Translations under genes and position numbers: made by a program
Notes under the pieces: generated by a model
The model's input: only the letters and a program-made list of their open reading frames with translations
What the model was told of the DNA's origin: nothing
Databases searched by the model: none
DNA from: Rhodococcus triatomae
Lineage (GTDB): Bacteria; Actinomycetota; Actinomycetes; Mycobacteriales; Mycobacteriaceae
DNA: 64,000 nt
Direction: 5' to 3'
Assembly (NCBI RefSeq): GCF_014217785.1
Contig: NZ_CP048814.1
Coordinates: forward strand, 248,001 to 312,000
Shown: piece by piece, positions 39,845 through 48,304 of the stretch
Layout: every line of letters starts with the position of its first letter
How positions within the stretch are numbered: position 1 is the first letter of the stretch

Positions 39845-40972
39845 TCACCAGTCCGCCTCCGTGTAGCGCACGACGCCACGGATGTTCTTGCCGTCCAGCA
39901 TGTCCCGGTAGCCGTCGTTGACTTCTTCGAGCGAGTACGTGCGCGTGATCATGTCGTCGAGGTTGAGCTGCCCCGACTTGTAGAGCGCCAGCAGGTTGGG
40001 GATCTCGACCCGGGCACTGCAGCCACCGAAGACGTTGCCGCGAACCTCCTTCTGGAGCATCGACAACAGGAACAGGTTCAGCTTGACGTCCATGTCGCCC
40101 ATGTTGCCCATCGCGGTGACGACGCAGCGGCCGGCCTTGCTGGTCAGGGTCAGCGCCGGATCGACGTACTCGCCCTTCATCTCACCCACGGTGATGATGG
40201 TCTTGTCGGCCATCCGCCCCTGCGTGAGGTTCATGATCGGCTCGATGGCCTCGGCGACGCTCGCGAACACGTGGGTGGCGCCGAACTTCACGGCCTGATC
40301 GCGCTTGAACGCCACCGGGTCGATCGCGAACACCTCGCGCGCACCGGACGCGACCGCCCCCTGGAGGGCGCTCATCCCGACGCCACCGACCCCGATGATC
40401 GCGACGGACTCGCCCGCCTTCACCTCGGCGATGTTGGTCGCCGAACCCCATCCGGTGGGTACGCCGCATCCCACCAGCGCGGCGACCTCGAACGGGATGT
40501 CCTTGTCGATCTTCACCACCGAACTCTGGTGCACCGTCATGTACGGAGAAAACGTCCCGAGCAGGCACATCGGAATCACGTTCTCGCCGCGGGCCTGAAT
40601 CCGGTAGGTGCCGTCGGAGATCGCGAGCCCGCTGAGCAGCCCGGCCCCCAGATCGCAGAGGTTCTGATGCCCGGCGGAACAGGAAGGACATTTCCCGCAC
40701 GCGGGAATGAAGGAGAGGACGACGTGGTCGCCGACCTCGAGATCCTCCACGCCCGGGCCGATCTTCGTGACGACACCGGCCCCTTCGTGTCCGCCCATCA
40801 CGGGGAAGGACGGCATCGGCGTGGCACCGGTGACGAGGTGGTGATCGGAGTGGCACATTCCGGCCGCTTCCATCCGCAGCTGCACCTCGCCGGCGACGGG
40901 ATCACCGAGTTCGATCTCCTCCACGGACCACTGCTCGTTCAGGCCCCAAAGAATTGCACCCTTGGTCTTCAC
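39845..40972 (-). CDS. NDMA-dependent zinc alcohol dehydrogenase
   Basis: The 375-aa medium-chain dehydrogenase has catalytic zinc ligands Cys40 (AAGMCHSDHH) and His62 (GGHEGAG), and structural zinc Cys92, Cys95, Cys98 and Cys106. The Rossmann motif is GVGGVG. The segments LCDLGAGLLSGL and FSPYMTVHQSSVVKI are those of the Rxyl_3153/NDMA-dependent family. Such enzymes hold NAD tightly and rely on the peptide cofactor mycofactocin for electron transfer. GTG at 40972 is chosen. No mycofactocin genes lie in the window. Confidence 0.9.
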   Translation of the reverse strand: MKTKGAILWGLNEQWSVEEIELGDPVAGEVQLRMEAAGMCHSDHHLVTGATPMPSFPVMGGHEGAGVVTKIGPGVEDLEVGDHVVLSFIPACGKCPSCSAGHQNLCDLGAGLLSGLAISDGTYRIQARGENVIPMCLLGTFSPYMTVHQSSVVKIDKDIPFEVAALVGCGVPTGWGSATNIAEVKAGESVAIIGVGGVGMSALQGAVASGAREVFAIDPVAFKRDQAVKFGATHVFASVAEAIEPIMNLTQGRMADKTIITVGEMKGEYVDPALTLTSKAGRCVVTAMGNMGDMDVKLNLFLLSMLQKEVRGNVFGGCSARVEIPNLLALYKSGQLNLDDMITRTYSLEEVNDGYRDMLDGKNIRGVVRYTEADW

Positions 40973-41091
40973 GTCACTCCAACCCTTCATTCATGTCTAC
41001 GCATGCGTGTGACTGTGACCTTAGACACGAATGAGGAAAATTGGAACACGTTCTACATAGCGAGTTGTCTTTCGTTCGGGTCCGCCACGGT

Positions 41092-41230
41092 TCACCGCGG
41101 GTGTCGGCGTCCGGTGACGTCGTACAGATGACGGATCGGGTCGCGCACGTGGGCGGCGTACTCGAGCGCGGACCAGGTTCCCTCGTCGGGGCGGACGGTG
41201 TGACCCGGCAGCGACAGGACCTCGCGAGCC
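41092..41230 (-). pseudogene. Remnant of a DinB-family gene
   Basis: On the minus strand, about 45 codons read LSLPGHTVRPDEGTWSALEY, continue with AAHVRDPIRHL and end in a stop at 41092. GTWSALEYAAHVRD is a typical DinB/mycothiol-transferase block. Nothing of the rest of a DinB domain is seen upstream or downstream, so it looks like a fragment left after deletion. The surrounding 40973-41352 holds no other supported gene. Confidence 0.5.
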
Positions 41231-41352
41231 GGACGAATCGGCACACGATGTTTGACCTGCCGCTGCCGGAGGCATTCTCGGTGAGTGCAGCGGCCCGCGC
41301 TGCGACCTGGGACGACAGACCCCACGACCCGAGAGTCGACGAGAGGATTCCG

Positions 41353-41610
41353 ATGGCGATCAACGACGACGACATCACCACGAGCGGACCGGCAGGCGGC
41401 GAGGGTCCGGCGGACGGCGGCTCCAACCCCGGCGGCCACGACGGCGGTGCCGACGGTGCGGCTGCGGCCGGCGAGGGCCCGGCGGACGGCGGATCGAACC
41501 CGGAGGGACACGACGGCGGCGCCGACGGCACCGCGAACCAGGGTGAGGGTCCGGCGGACGGCGGATCGAACCCGGACGGTCACGACGGCGGCGCCGACGG
41601 GACGGCGTGA
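41353..41610 (+). CDS. Small Gly/Asp-rich peptide with three 24-residue tandem repeats (candidate precursor peptide)
   Basis: The 85-aa peptide has a 15-residue leader-like start MAINDDDITTSGPAG. Three repeats begin at residues 16, 40 and 64, each of the form GEGPADGGSNPxGHDGGADG. The repeats differ only at the x position (Gly, Glu, Asp) and in the linkers. No hydrophobic core or signal peptide is present. GAGAGGA at 41341-41347 gives a good ribosome site. Directly downstream is a JmjC/Cupin_4 oxygenase gene and then an Fe-S protein gene. I infer a substrate or precursor peptide hydroxylated on repeated Asn, Asp or His residues; no function is proven. Confidence 0.8.
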   Translation: MAINDDDITTSGPAGGEGPADGGSNPGGHDGGADGAAAAGEGPADGGSNPEGHDGGADGTANQGEGPADGGSNPDGHDGGADGTA

Positions 41611-41659
41611 GCTGAACACCCCCGTCCCGCACCGGCAGCCGAGTGCGCTCGGTCGCTGC

Positions 41660-42859
41660 GTGGCGGTCGGCCGCGCCGAGTTCGCGGAGCGCCATTGGGA
41701 TCGCGCTCCCGTGCTCTCGCGTGCGGCCGACCTGCCGCGCGACTACCTCGATCTCCTCTCCCCCGACGCGATCGACGAGTTGATCGCCGAACGGGGGGTG
41801 CGTACCCCGTTTCTGCGGATGGCTCGGGACGGCACGGTTCTGGACCGTGGATGTTTCACGCGCTCGGGCGGATTCGGCGCAGAGATGCCCGACCAGATCG
41901 ACTCCGCAGGAGTGTTCACCGAGTTCTCCGCGGGTGCCACCATCGTGTTGCAGGGCCTTCACCGATTGTGGCCACCGATCATCGACTTCGTCCGCGCGCT
42001 CGTCGACGACATCGGCCATCCGGTCCAGGCGAACGCCTACGTCACGCCGCCGAGCAGCCGTGGATTCGACCCCCACTACGACACCCACGACGTCTTCGTG
42101 CTGCAGGTGGCCGGCACGAAGGAATGGGTCGTGCATCCGCCGGTGCAGGAACTGCCGCTCCCCGGCCAGCCGTGGACGGCGCACCGTTCGGGTGTCGCGG
42201 CCGCCGCACGCGTCGAACCCTTCCTGAGCGCGACACTCGAGCCGGGTGACGCGCTGTATCTGCCACGCGGCTGGATCCACTCCGCACGCGCCCGGGGCGA
42301 GACCTCCGTTCACCTGACGATCGGGGTGGCCCCGACCACTCGTCACGACGTGGTGCGCATCCTCGCCGACGCGCTCGGTGAGGACGTGGAGCTACGTCGC
42401 GCTCTCCCGTTGGGCACCGACCACACAGATGCCACGGCGGTGGCCGGCGAAATCGCCCGGACGATCGAGCTCGTCGGTCGGCGCCTCGGTCACCCGCCGG
42501 AGGAGCCGTCGCTGGTCGAATCCGTGGCCGCCGCCGTCGGCGATCGGTTCGTCGCACTCACCAGACCTGCTCCGGTCCGTCCGCTCGCCACCCTCGAGGC
42601 GATCGCGGCATTCGATGCGGGCACGACCGTGCGGTGGCGGTCGGCACTGCACGGCACTGTCACGACCTCGAGCGACGCGGTGTCGCTGGCGCTGCCGGAC
42701 CGGACGATCACCCTTCCGCCGGAGTGTGCCTCGGCTGTCGAGACGATCGCGGGCGGGGGTCGGGTCTGCGCTCGCGACCTGCCCGGGCTTTCGGTCGAGG
42801 ACGGTGTGGTCGTGCTGCGCAGGCTCCTGCGCGAGGGTGTGGTGGTACCCACAGGATGA
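41660..42859 (+). CDS. JmjC/Cupin_4-domain oxygenase
   Basis: The 399-aa protein (from GTG 41660) is a probable Fe(II)/2-oxoglutarate hydroxylase of the ribosomal-oxygenase-like Cupin_4 family. The metal triad is visible: His139 and Asp141 in FDPHYDTHD and His207 in LPRGWIHSA, with ATLEPGDALYLP between. A winged-helix-like C-terminal region follows. Family similarity (SALGRCVAVGRAEF) seems to continue upstream to 41612, where only a CTG could start, so the true N-terminus is uncertain. It follows the repeat peptide at once and overlaps the next gene (ATGA). Confidence 0.85.
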   Translation: MAVGRAEFAERHWDRAPVLSRAADLPRDYLDLLSPDAIDELIAERGVRTPFLRMARDGTVLDRGCFTRSGGFGAEMPDQIDSAGVFTEFSAGATIVLQGLHRLWPPIIDFVRALVDDIGHPVQANAYVTPPSSRGFDPHYDTHDVFVLQVAGTKEWVVHPPVQELPLPGQPWTAHRSGVAAAARVEPFLSATLEPGDALYLPRGWIHSARARGETSVHLTIGVAPTTRHDVVRILADALGEDVELRRALPLGTDHTDATAVAGEIARTIELVGRRLGHPPEEPSLVESVAAAVGDRFVALTRPAPVRPLATLEAIAAFDAGTTVRWRSALHGTVTTSSDAVSLALPDRTITLPPECASAVETIAGGGRVCARDLPGLSVEDGVVVLRRLLREGVVVPTG

Positions 42860-43794
42860 ACGATTCCGAATGGCGTCCGTGTAGCGACAACGCCCTGAGC
42901 CGAGGAGACCCACTCGCCGGGACCGGCTCGCGTGGCCTGCACTGGCTGTTGGTGGAACTGTCCGGACCATGGGGCTTCTCCGCGTTCCTGGACTCCCCGG
43001 CGACGATCGATCCGGAGATCGGCCGTGCGCTGGTACGGCGGGCCGAGTCGGCGGGTATGCGCATCGTCGGTATCCGCCGACCGGGGCGCAGGCAGGCGGA
43101 GCCGCGCTGGCGCTGGGCGATCGCCGACTCCCGACCGGGACACGAATCCCTGTACCGGGGCGAGGTTTCCGATCCGACCGAACTCCTGGACGTTCCGCTC
43201 GACGGTTCGGCGGGCACTCTGTCCCACGAGCCGATCGTCGCCGTCTGCGCCCACGGCAAGCACGACCGCTGCTGCGCCGTGCGGGGCCGATCCGCCGCGG
43301 CCGACATCGCCCGCCGCTATCCGGAGCTGACCTGGGAGTGCTCGCATCTCGGTGGCGACCGCTTCGCCGCCACGATGATTCTCCTGCCACATGGGCTCTA
43401 CTACGGCCGGGTCGATGCCGCCGACGATCCCGCGGACCTCGTACACCGGTATCTGCGGGGGAGCCTGGACGATCGCTACCTGCGCGGACGCAGCTCGCTG
43501 CCGGAGGTCGTCCAGGCCGCCCAACACCACGCGCGGGCGGTGACCGGCGAGGACCGGATCGATGCGCTCGCCCCCGTGTCCGTCACGGCGAGCGACGACG
43601 AGTACGTCGTGGTCCTGCGACACGGCGAAGGCCGAGTGGCGGTTCGGCTCGCGGAGACCCTGTCCGAGCCCATCCTGTCGACCTGCTCGGCGCGAGTTCC
43701 CGGCCGTGTCCGGCAGTTCCGCCTCGTCGCTCTCGCCGAGGACGGCACCGAAGGCATGGGGACCGGAGCCGACGGCACGGGGGAAAACGGCTGA
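42856..43794 (+). CDS. Sucrase/ferredoxin-like thioredoxin-fold Fe-S protein
   Basis: The 312-aa protein is of the Suc_Fer-like family (PF06999), related to yeast Aim32. The N-terminal signature is WRPCSDNALSRGDPLAGTG, and the 2Fe-2S-type thioredoxin domain has VCAHGKHDRCCAVRG (Cys131, Cys139, Cys140) and ECSHLGGDRFAATMI (Cys162, His164). The eukaryotic HxxxH pair is HxxxD here. ATG at 42856 overlaps the oxygenase stop by 4 bp, so both are co-translated. I infer a redox partner for the oxygenase. Confidence 0.85.
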   Translation: MNDSEWRPCSDNALSRGDPLAGTGSRGLHWLLVELSGPWGFSAFLDSPATIDPEIGRALVRRAESAGMRIVGIRRPGRRQAEPRWRWAIADSRPGHESLYRGEVSDPTELLDVPLDGSAGTLSHEPIVAVCAHGKHDRCCAVRGRSAAADIARRYPELTWECSHLGGDRFAATMILLPHGLYYGRVDAADDPADLVHRYLRGSLDDRYLRGRSSLPEVVQAAQHHARAVTGEDRIDALAPVSVTASDDEYVVVLRHGEGRVAVRLAETLSEPILSTCSARVPGRVRQFRLVALAEDGTEGMGTGADGTGENG

Positions 43795-43822
43795 CGCACT
43801 CGTCGTTCACCGGGACGATCGG

Positions 43823-44914
43823 TCAGTAGCCCGCCGAACGCAGCCCCTCTGCCAGCTTCTCGACGGCATCGACTTCGCGGATTCCGGGGTCCAGCTCGGA
43901 GCCGGTGAGGACGACGTATCGTTGACCCCGCACCGCATCCAGCTGCGCCGTCACGGGATTCGATTCGAGGAATGCGATCTTCGTGTCCAAGGCGTCACCG
44001 TCGACGCGGACGCGGCTGAGATCGCCGAGAACCAGCACATCGGGATTCCGGTCCGCGACCGCCTCCCAGTTGACCTCCGGCCAGTCGTCACGGGTGTCGG
44101 CGAAGACGTTGATCGCACCGGTCTCCGCGGCGTAGAGACCCGGTGCCGAGCAGCAACCGGCCATGTACGGCGCATCGATACCCGAGAACCAGAAGGCCAC
44201 CGTCGGTTCCTGTCCGTCGGCGCGGTCGGCACCCGCGGTCGCGGTGTCCATCCGGGATTGCAGCGACGAGACGAGTTCCGCGCCACGTTCCTGGACGTCG
44301 AAGACGGCCGCGAGTTCGCGGATCTCCCGGTAGAGCGTGTCGATGGTCAGGGGCGCGGTGCGCGAGACATTCTCTCCGTCGACATCGGCATCGGTGCACA
44401 CCGACGGGGACTGGTAGGTGGGTACGCCCAGGTCCGTGAAGGTCTCCCGGTCCGCCACCACGGAGCGGGTGAAGGTGTGCGCGCTTCCGGAGGTGACCAG
44501 ATCCGGTTCCGTGTCCAGGACGGTTTCGAGCGACGGGTCGTTGTCCGCAAGACGCGGCACCTGTTCGTTGTCGGCAGCCAGGTCCGGCAGGACGGGATCG
44601 AACCAGGTGGAGGTGCCCACCATGCGGTCGGCCAGACCGAGGGACAGCAGGATCTCGGTCGAGCTCTGATAGAGCGACACCGCCCGCTCCGGCGGCGCCT
44701 CGAAGGTGACGGTCTCGCCGCAGTTCTCCAGCGTGAGGGGGTAGGACGTCGCGGCGGGCTCGTCGGAGACGGTGGTGGGCCCCGAGGCCTCGTCGCCGAC
44801 CGATCCACACCCCGCGACGAGGAGTGCGGCGGCCGCCACGGCGATACCGGCGGCCGGGCCGCCACGGGAGAACCGCGCCGACAGACGGCGGCGAGGTGTG
44901 AGTGGACGAGGCAC
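43823..44914 (-). CDS. ABC transporter substrate-binding lipoprotein, BtuF-like
   Basis: The 363-aa class III periplasmic-binding protein has a signal with lipobox LLVAGC (Cys36). The family blocks are PERAVSLYQSSTEILLSLGLADRMVGTS and NPDVLVLGDLSR. The group binds Fe-siderophores or cobalamin. A cobalamin riboswitch lies directly upstream, so vitamin B12 or a corrinoid is the likely ligand. GTG at 44914 has AAGGACC upstream. No permease or ATPase gene adjoins it, so it must use a transporter encoded elsewhere. It converges on the Suc_Fer gene. Confidence 0.88.
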   Translation of the reverse strand: MPRPLTPRRRLSARFSRGGPAAGIAVAAAALLVAGCGSVGDEASGPTTVSDEPAATSYPLTLENCGETVTFEAPPERAVSLYQSSTEILLSLGLADRMVGTSTWFDPVLPDLAADNEQVPRLADNDPSLETVLDTEPDLVTSGSAHTFTRSVVADRETFTDLGVPTYQSPSVCTDADVDGENVSRTAPLTIDTLYREIRELAAVFDVQERGAELVSSLQSRMDTATAGADRADGQEPTVAFWFSGIDAPYMAGCCSAPGLYAAETGAINVFADTRDDWPEVNWEAVADRNPDVLVLGDLSRVRVDGDALDTKIAFLESNPVTAQLDAVRGQRYVVLTGSELDPGIREVDAVEKLAEGLRSAGY

Positions 44915-44961
44915 GGGTGGTCCTTCGATCGGGGGCCCGGTCGCGGGGCCCGATGACGCCG

Positions 44962-45100
44962 GACGGTGGCGGTGCCACCGTCTCCCGCGAGCATTCGGAC
45001 TTCGGGAGCTCCCCGTCACGCGGGAGACCCGTCACCGCTGCGCGTCAGCTCCGGATTCGCACCGGATTCCCTCGCAGGAGCGGGTCCACCCTATCGCGCG
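44962..45100 (-). promoter_or_regulatory. Cobalamin riboswitch
   Basis: On the minus strand the core GGGAATCCGGTGCGAATCC (reverse complement at 45052-45070) is followed by GCTGACGCGCAGCGGT. The B12-box-like AAGTCCGAATGCTCGC lies near 44987-45002. A GC-rich hairpin at 44962-44982 then probably acts as expression platform before the binding-protein gene at 44914. The ends are approximate. Cobalamin binding is expected to turn the downstream gene off. Confidence 0.88.
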
Positions 45101-45121
45101 GCACGGCGTACCGTGGCGGAG

Positions 45122-45535
45122 GTGAGCACTTCATGGCAGGACCCGAAGGCAGTGTCCCTCATGCTCGACGACTGCGAGACGTGGGCCGTGGTCGGCCTGT
45201 CCGGGGACCCGGGCAAGACGGCCTACGAGATCGCTCAGCTGCTGCAGTCCCGGGGCAAGCGCATCGTCCCGATCCATCCGAGTGCGCCGACGGTGCTCGG
45301 TGAGCAGGGGTATGCGACCCTCGCCGATGTTCCGTTCCCCGTCGACGTGGTGGACGTGTTCCGCCGTTCGGAGTCCGCGGGCGAGTTCGCCGATCAGGCG
45401 GTGGCGATCGGCGCCCGCGGTGTGTGGTTCCAACTCGGGGTGGTCGACGAGGACGCGTTCTCCCGGACCACCGAGGCCGGGCTGGCCATGGTGATGGATA
45501 CCTGCCCGGCCATCGAGTGGCGTCGACGCGGATAG
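45122..45535 (+). CDS. CoA-binding-domain protein (YccU type)
   Basis: The 137-aa Rossmann-like protein has WAVVGLSGDPGKTAYEIAQLLQSRGKRIVPIHPS and GVWFQLGVVDEDAF, hallmarks of the stand-alone CoA_binding family related to succinyl-CoA synthetase alpha. Its role is unknown. GTG at 45122 is chosen; GTG at 45113 is also in frame. The gene is divergent from the riboswitch-controlled gene and converges on the dioxygenase gene, whose stop is 6 bp away. Confidence 0.85.
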   Translation: MSTSWQDPKAVSLMLDDCETWAVVGLSGDPGKTAYEIAQLLQSRGKRIVPIHPSAPTVLGEQGYATLADVPFPVDVVDVFRRSESAGEFADQAVAIGARGVWFQLGVVDEDAFSRTTEAGLAMVMDTCPAIEWRRRG

Positions 45536-45540
45536 TCCGC

Positions 45541-46518
45541 TCAGTTCGCGGCGAAACCCGGTAGGCGCTGCGGCTCCTCGATCACCGAGAAGTGCGCCGC
45601 GTCACCCTTGCGGATCCGGCTGGACGCTCCGCGCACGTCCACGGGGACGTCACCGGCGAGCGTCGTCCGGTGGATCTTGCGCGGGTTGGTCCCGTAGTCG
45701 GAGATCCCGTAGTGCTGAGTGGCACGGTTGTCCCAGATCGCGACGTCGCCCGGCTGCCACGCCCAGCGAACGGTGTTCTCCAGCTTCGTGATCCGATTCT
45801 GCAGCAGCTGGAAGAGCGCCGTCGTCTCCGACGGCTTGAAGCCGACGAACTCCTTGACGAAGTGCCCGAGCAGCAGCGTCTTCTCGCCGGTCTCCGGATG
45901 TACCCGGACGACGGGGTGCTCGGTCTCGAAGACGGTGCGGGTGAACTCGTTCAGGTACTTCTCCCGCCTCGCGGCGTCCTGCACCTTGTCCCGGATCGTG
46001 TTCGCGACCTCGGCGTAGTCGTATTCGTTCGAGTGCACGGCCCACAGATTCTCCACCAGCGCCTTGAGCGCGTCCGGAAGCTGCTCGTAGGCCGCGGTCG
46101 TCGACGCCCAGGTGGTGGCGCCGCCGTACTCGGGGACGGTGACGGCACGCAGGATCGACGCCTTCGGGATGCGGTCGATGAAGGTGACGTCGGTGTGCCA
46201 GCTGCTCGCGGCGGCCTCGAGGACGAGGGTCTTGTTGTCGTCCGACCTCAGGGTCGGGTGCGTCGTCGTCTGCGATCCGAGGCGTCCCGCGAACGCGTAC
46301 TGGATCTCGTCGGTTAGGTGGTGCTGATCGCGGAAGAAGATCACCTTGTTCGCAGCCAACGCGTATCGGATCGCAGAGGCGGTCTCGTCGGAGATGTCGC
46401 CGGACAGGGTGATGCCGCCGATCACCGCGCCGAGGTGATGGCCGTGCTTGGCGACGGTGATTCCGCCTGCGGCATAGATGTCCTCGGCGGTGTCGGGGCG
46501 CTGTTCGAGAGTGGTCAT
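45541..46518 (-). CDS. TauD/AtsK-type Fe(II)/2-oxoglutarate dioxygenase
   Basis: The 325-aa jelly-roll dioxygenase probably releases sulfite or sulfate from taurine, alkylsulfonates or alkylsulfates. Metal ligands are His108 and Asp110 (SSWHTDVTF) and His269 ([13 protein letters not shown]); Arg280 or Arg284 should bind 2-oxoglutarate. The closest remembered type is AtsK alkylsulfatase. It is last in the five-gene operon with the ABC transporter (36-bp gap), divergent from which stands a sulfatase gene, so a sulfur-scavenging role is likely. Confidence 0.9.
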   Translation of the reverse strand: MTTLEQRPDTAEDIYAAGGITVAKHGHHLGAVIGGITLSGDISDETASAIRYALAANKVIFFRDQHHLTDEIQYAFAGRLGSQTTTHPTLRSDDNKTLVLEAAASSWHTDVTFIDRIPKASILRAVTVPEYGGATTWASTTAAYEQLPDALKALVENLWAVHSNEYDYAEVANTIRDKVQDAARREKYLNEFTRTVFETEHPVVRVHPETGEKTLLLGHFVKEFVGFKPSETTALFQLLQNRITKLENTVRWAWQPGDVAIWDNRATQHYGISDYGTNPRKIHRTTLAGDVPVDVRGASSRIRKGDAAHFSVIEEPQRLPGFAAN

Positions 46519-46554
46519 GTGAGGTGTTCCTTTCGTCGATGCGGGGACGGGCGT

Positions 46555-48282
46555 TCAGTGCGAGAGGGCATCCGCGGGAAGCGGCGTGGCAGGTTCCGGC
46601 GGGGTGAGCGAGCGGGCCCGCTGCCGCACGGGATCGGGAACGGGTACCGCGTCGACGAGCCGACGGGTGTAGTCGTGGCGCGGCGCGAGGAGAACCTCGT
46701 CGGCCGGGCCGGACTCGACGATCCGGCCTCCGCGCAACACCGCGACCCGGTCCGCCACGCGGTGCACGACGGCGAGGTCGTGACTGACGAACAGGCAGGC
46801 GAAGTGGTACTCCTCCCTCAGGCTCTCGAACAGGTCGAGGACCTCTGCCTGCACCGACACATCGAGTGCACTGGTCGGTTCGTCGGCAACCAGGAGCCGG
46901 GGCGCGAGTGCGAGCGCCCGTGCGAGCGCGGCCCGTTGACGTTGACCGCCGGACAGTTCGGCAGGACGGCGGTCCGCATACGACCTGGGCAGCCGCACCG
47001 AATCCAGCAGATCCGCCGCCCGTGCCCTGGCGAGCGAGCCGGTGGCGACCCGGTGGACGTGCAGGGGCTCGGCGATGGACCTGCCGATCGACCAGCGTGG
47101 ATCGAGTGATGCCGCCGGGTCCTGGTGCACCAGCGCGATTCCCTTGCGAAGAAGGCGTCGTTCCCGCCCACCTGCGGTGGTCAGATCGATGCCGTCGACC
47201 CGCACGCGCCCGCTGATCGCCTTCACGATCCCCAGTGCGACCCGGCCGAGAGTCGTCTTGCCCGAACCGGATTCGCCGACGACGCCGACAACCTCGCCGC
47301 GGGCCAGGGTCAGGTCCGCGGCGGCGAGCGCGTCGAACGCGGGGCTGCCGCCGCGGGCCGGGTATCGCACGGTCACCGCGTCGAGCTCGAGCGCCGGGGT
47401 CTCCTTCCGGGTCCCGGCACTCTCCCCGTCCCCGTCGTCCGACGGCTCCGCCGGTTCGGTGCGAGCCTCCGCGGTGACCGGCAGGCGGGGCACCGCGCCC
47501 AGGAGAAGGCGCGTGTATTCCTCGGTGGGCCGTTCGAACAACTCGTACACGTCCCCGGTTTCGACGACCTGCCCGGCGCGCATGACGACCACACGGTCGG
47601 CGATGTCGGCGACCACGCCCATGTTGTGCGTGATGAGCAGGACCGCGGTGCCGGTGTCGCGAGCCAGCCCCTTGACGAGCGCCAGAATCTCCGCCTGGAC
47701 GGTGACGTCGAGTGCCGTCGTCGGTTCGTCCGCGACCAGTAGGTCGGGCTCTCCGGACAGCGCCAGTGCGATCACGACGCGCTGCTTCTGGCCGCCGGAA
47801 AGCTGGTGCGGGTACCAGTCGATGCGGGTCTCCGGGTCCGGGATCTCGACGCGGCGCAACAATTCCACTCCGGTGGCGCGGGCCTGGGCTCGTGAGATCT
47901 TGCGGTGGGCCCGCAACGCAGCGGACAACTGGGTGCCCACCGTCTGTACCGGATTCAGGGCGGTCTGTGGTTCCTGGAACACCATCGCGGCCGTGGTCCC
48001 CCGGACCCCGCGGAGGGTCGTCTCGTCGGCTCCGGTGATCTCTGTGTCCGACAACAGGATCGATCCACGCGACGAGGCACCGGTGGGCAACAGGCCGAGC
48101 ACTGCCCGGGCGGTCATCGACTTGCCGGATCCGGATTCGCCGACGAGGGCGACGATCTCGCCCGCATCGACGACGAGATCGACGTCGTCGACGACCGGGT
48201 GCTCACCGAAGGTGACGGTGAGCGATTCGATTGCCAGGACGCGACCGGTCTGCGACTCGGTGGCGTGGCGGGGTGCGGTCAT
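46555..48282 (-). CDS. Fused double-ATPase subunit of a peptide/nickel-type ABC transporter
   Basis: The 575-aa protein combines two ATPase domains of the DppD/DppF kind. The first has Walker A GESGSGKS, signature LSGGQKQR and Walker B LLVADEPTTALD. The second, after about residue 290, has GESGSGKTTLGR, LSGGQRQR and LLVADEPTSALD. Oligopeptide-transporter C-terminal tails follow each domain. ATG at 48282 has CAGGAG upstream. It is fourth in order among the genes on this strand, after the receptor and two permeases. Confidence 0.93.
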   Translation of the reverse strand: MTAPRHATESQTGRVLAIESLTVTFGEHPVVDDVDLVVDAGEIVALVGESGSGKSMTARAVLGLLPTGASSRGSILLSDTEITGADETTLRGVRGTTAAMVFQEPQTALNPVQTVGTQLSAALRAHRKISRAQARATGVELLRRVEIPDPETRIDWYPHQLSGGQKQRVVIALALSGEPDLLVADEPTTALDVTVQAEILALVKGLARDTGTAVLLITHNMGVVADIADRVVVMRAGQVVETGDVYELFERPTEEYTRLLLGAVPRLPVTAEARTEPAEPSDDGDGESAGTRKETPALELDAVTVRYPARGGSPAFDALAAADLTLARGEVVGVVGESGSGKTTLGRVALGIVKAISGRVRVDGIDLTTAGGRERRLLRKGIALVHQDPAASLDPRWSIGRSIAEPLHVHRVATGSLARARAADLLDSVRLPRSYADRRPAELSGGQRQRAALARALALAPRLLVADEPTSALDVSVQAEVLDLFESLREEYHFACLFVSHDLAVVHRVADRVAVLRGGRIVESGPADEVLLAPRHDYTRRLVDAVPVPDPVRQRARSLTPPEPATPLPADALSH

Positions 48283-48304
48283 GACTGCTCCTGGAGGTCG
48301 TGTC

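Noticed and set aside
43823-44914. Calling the first class III binding protein a siderophore receptor
   Set aside because: The cobalamin riboswitch upstream makes a corrinoid ligand more likely.
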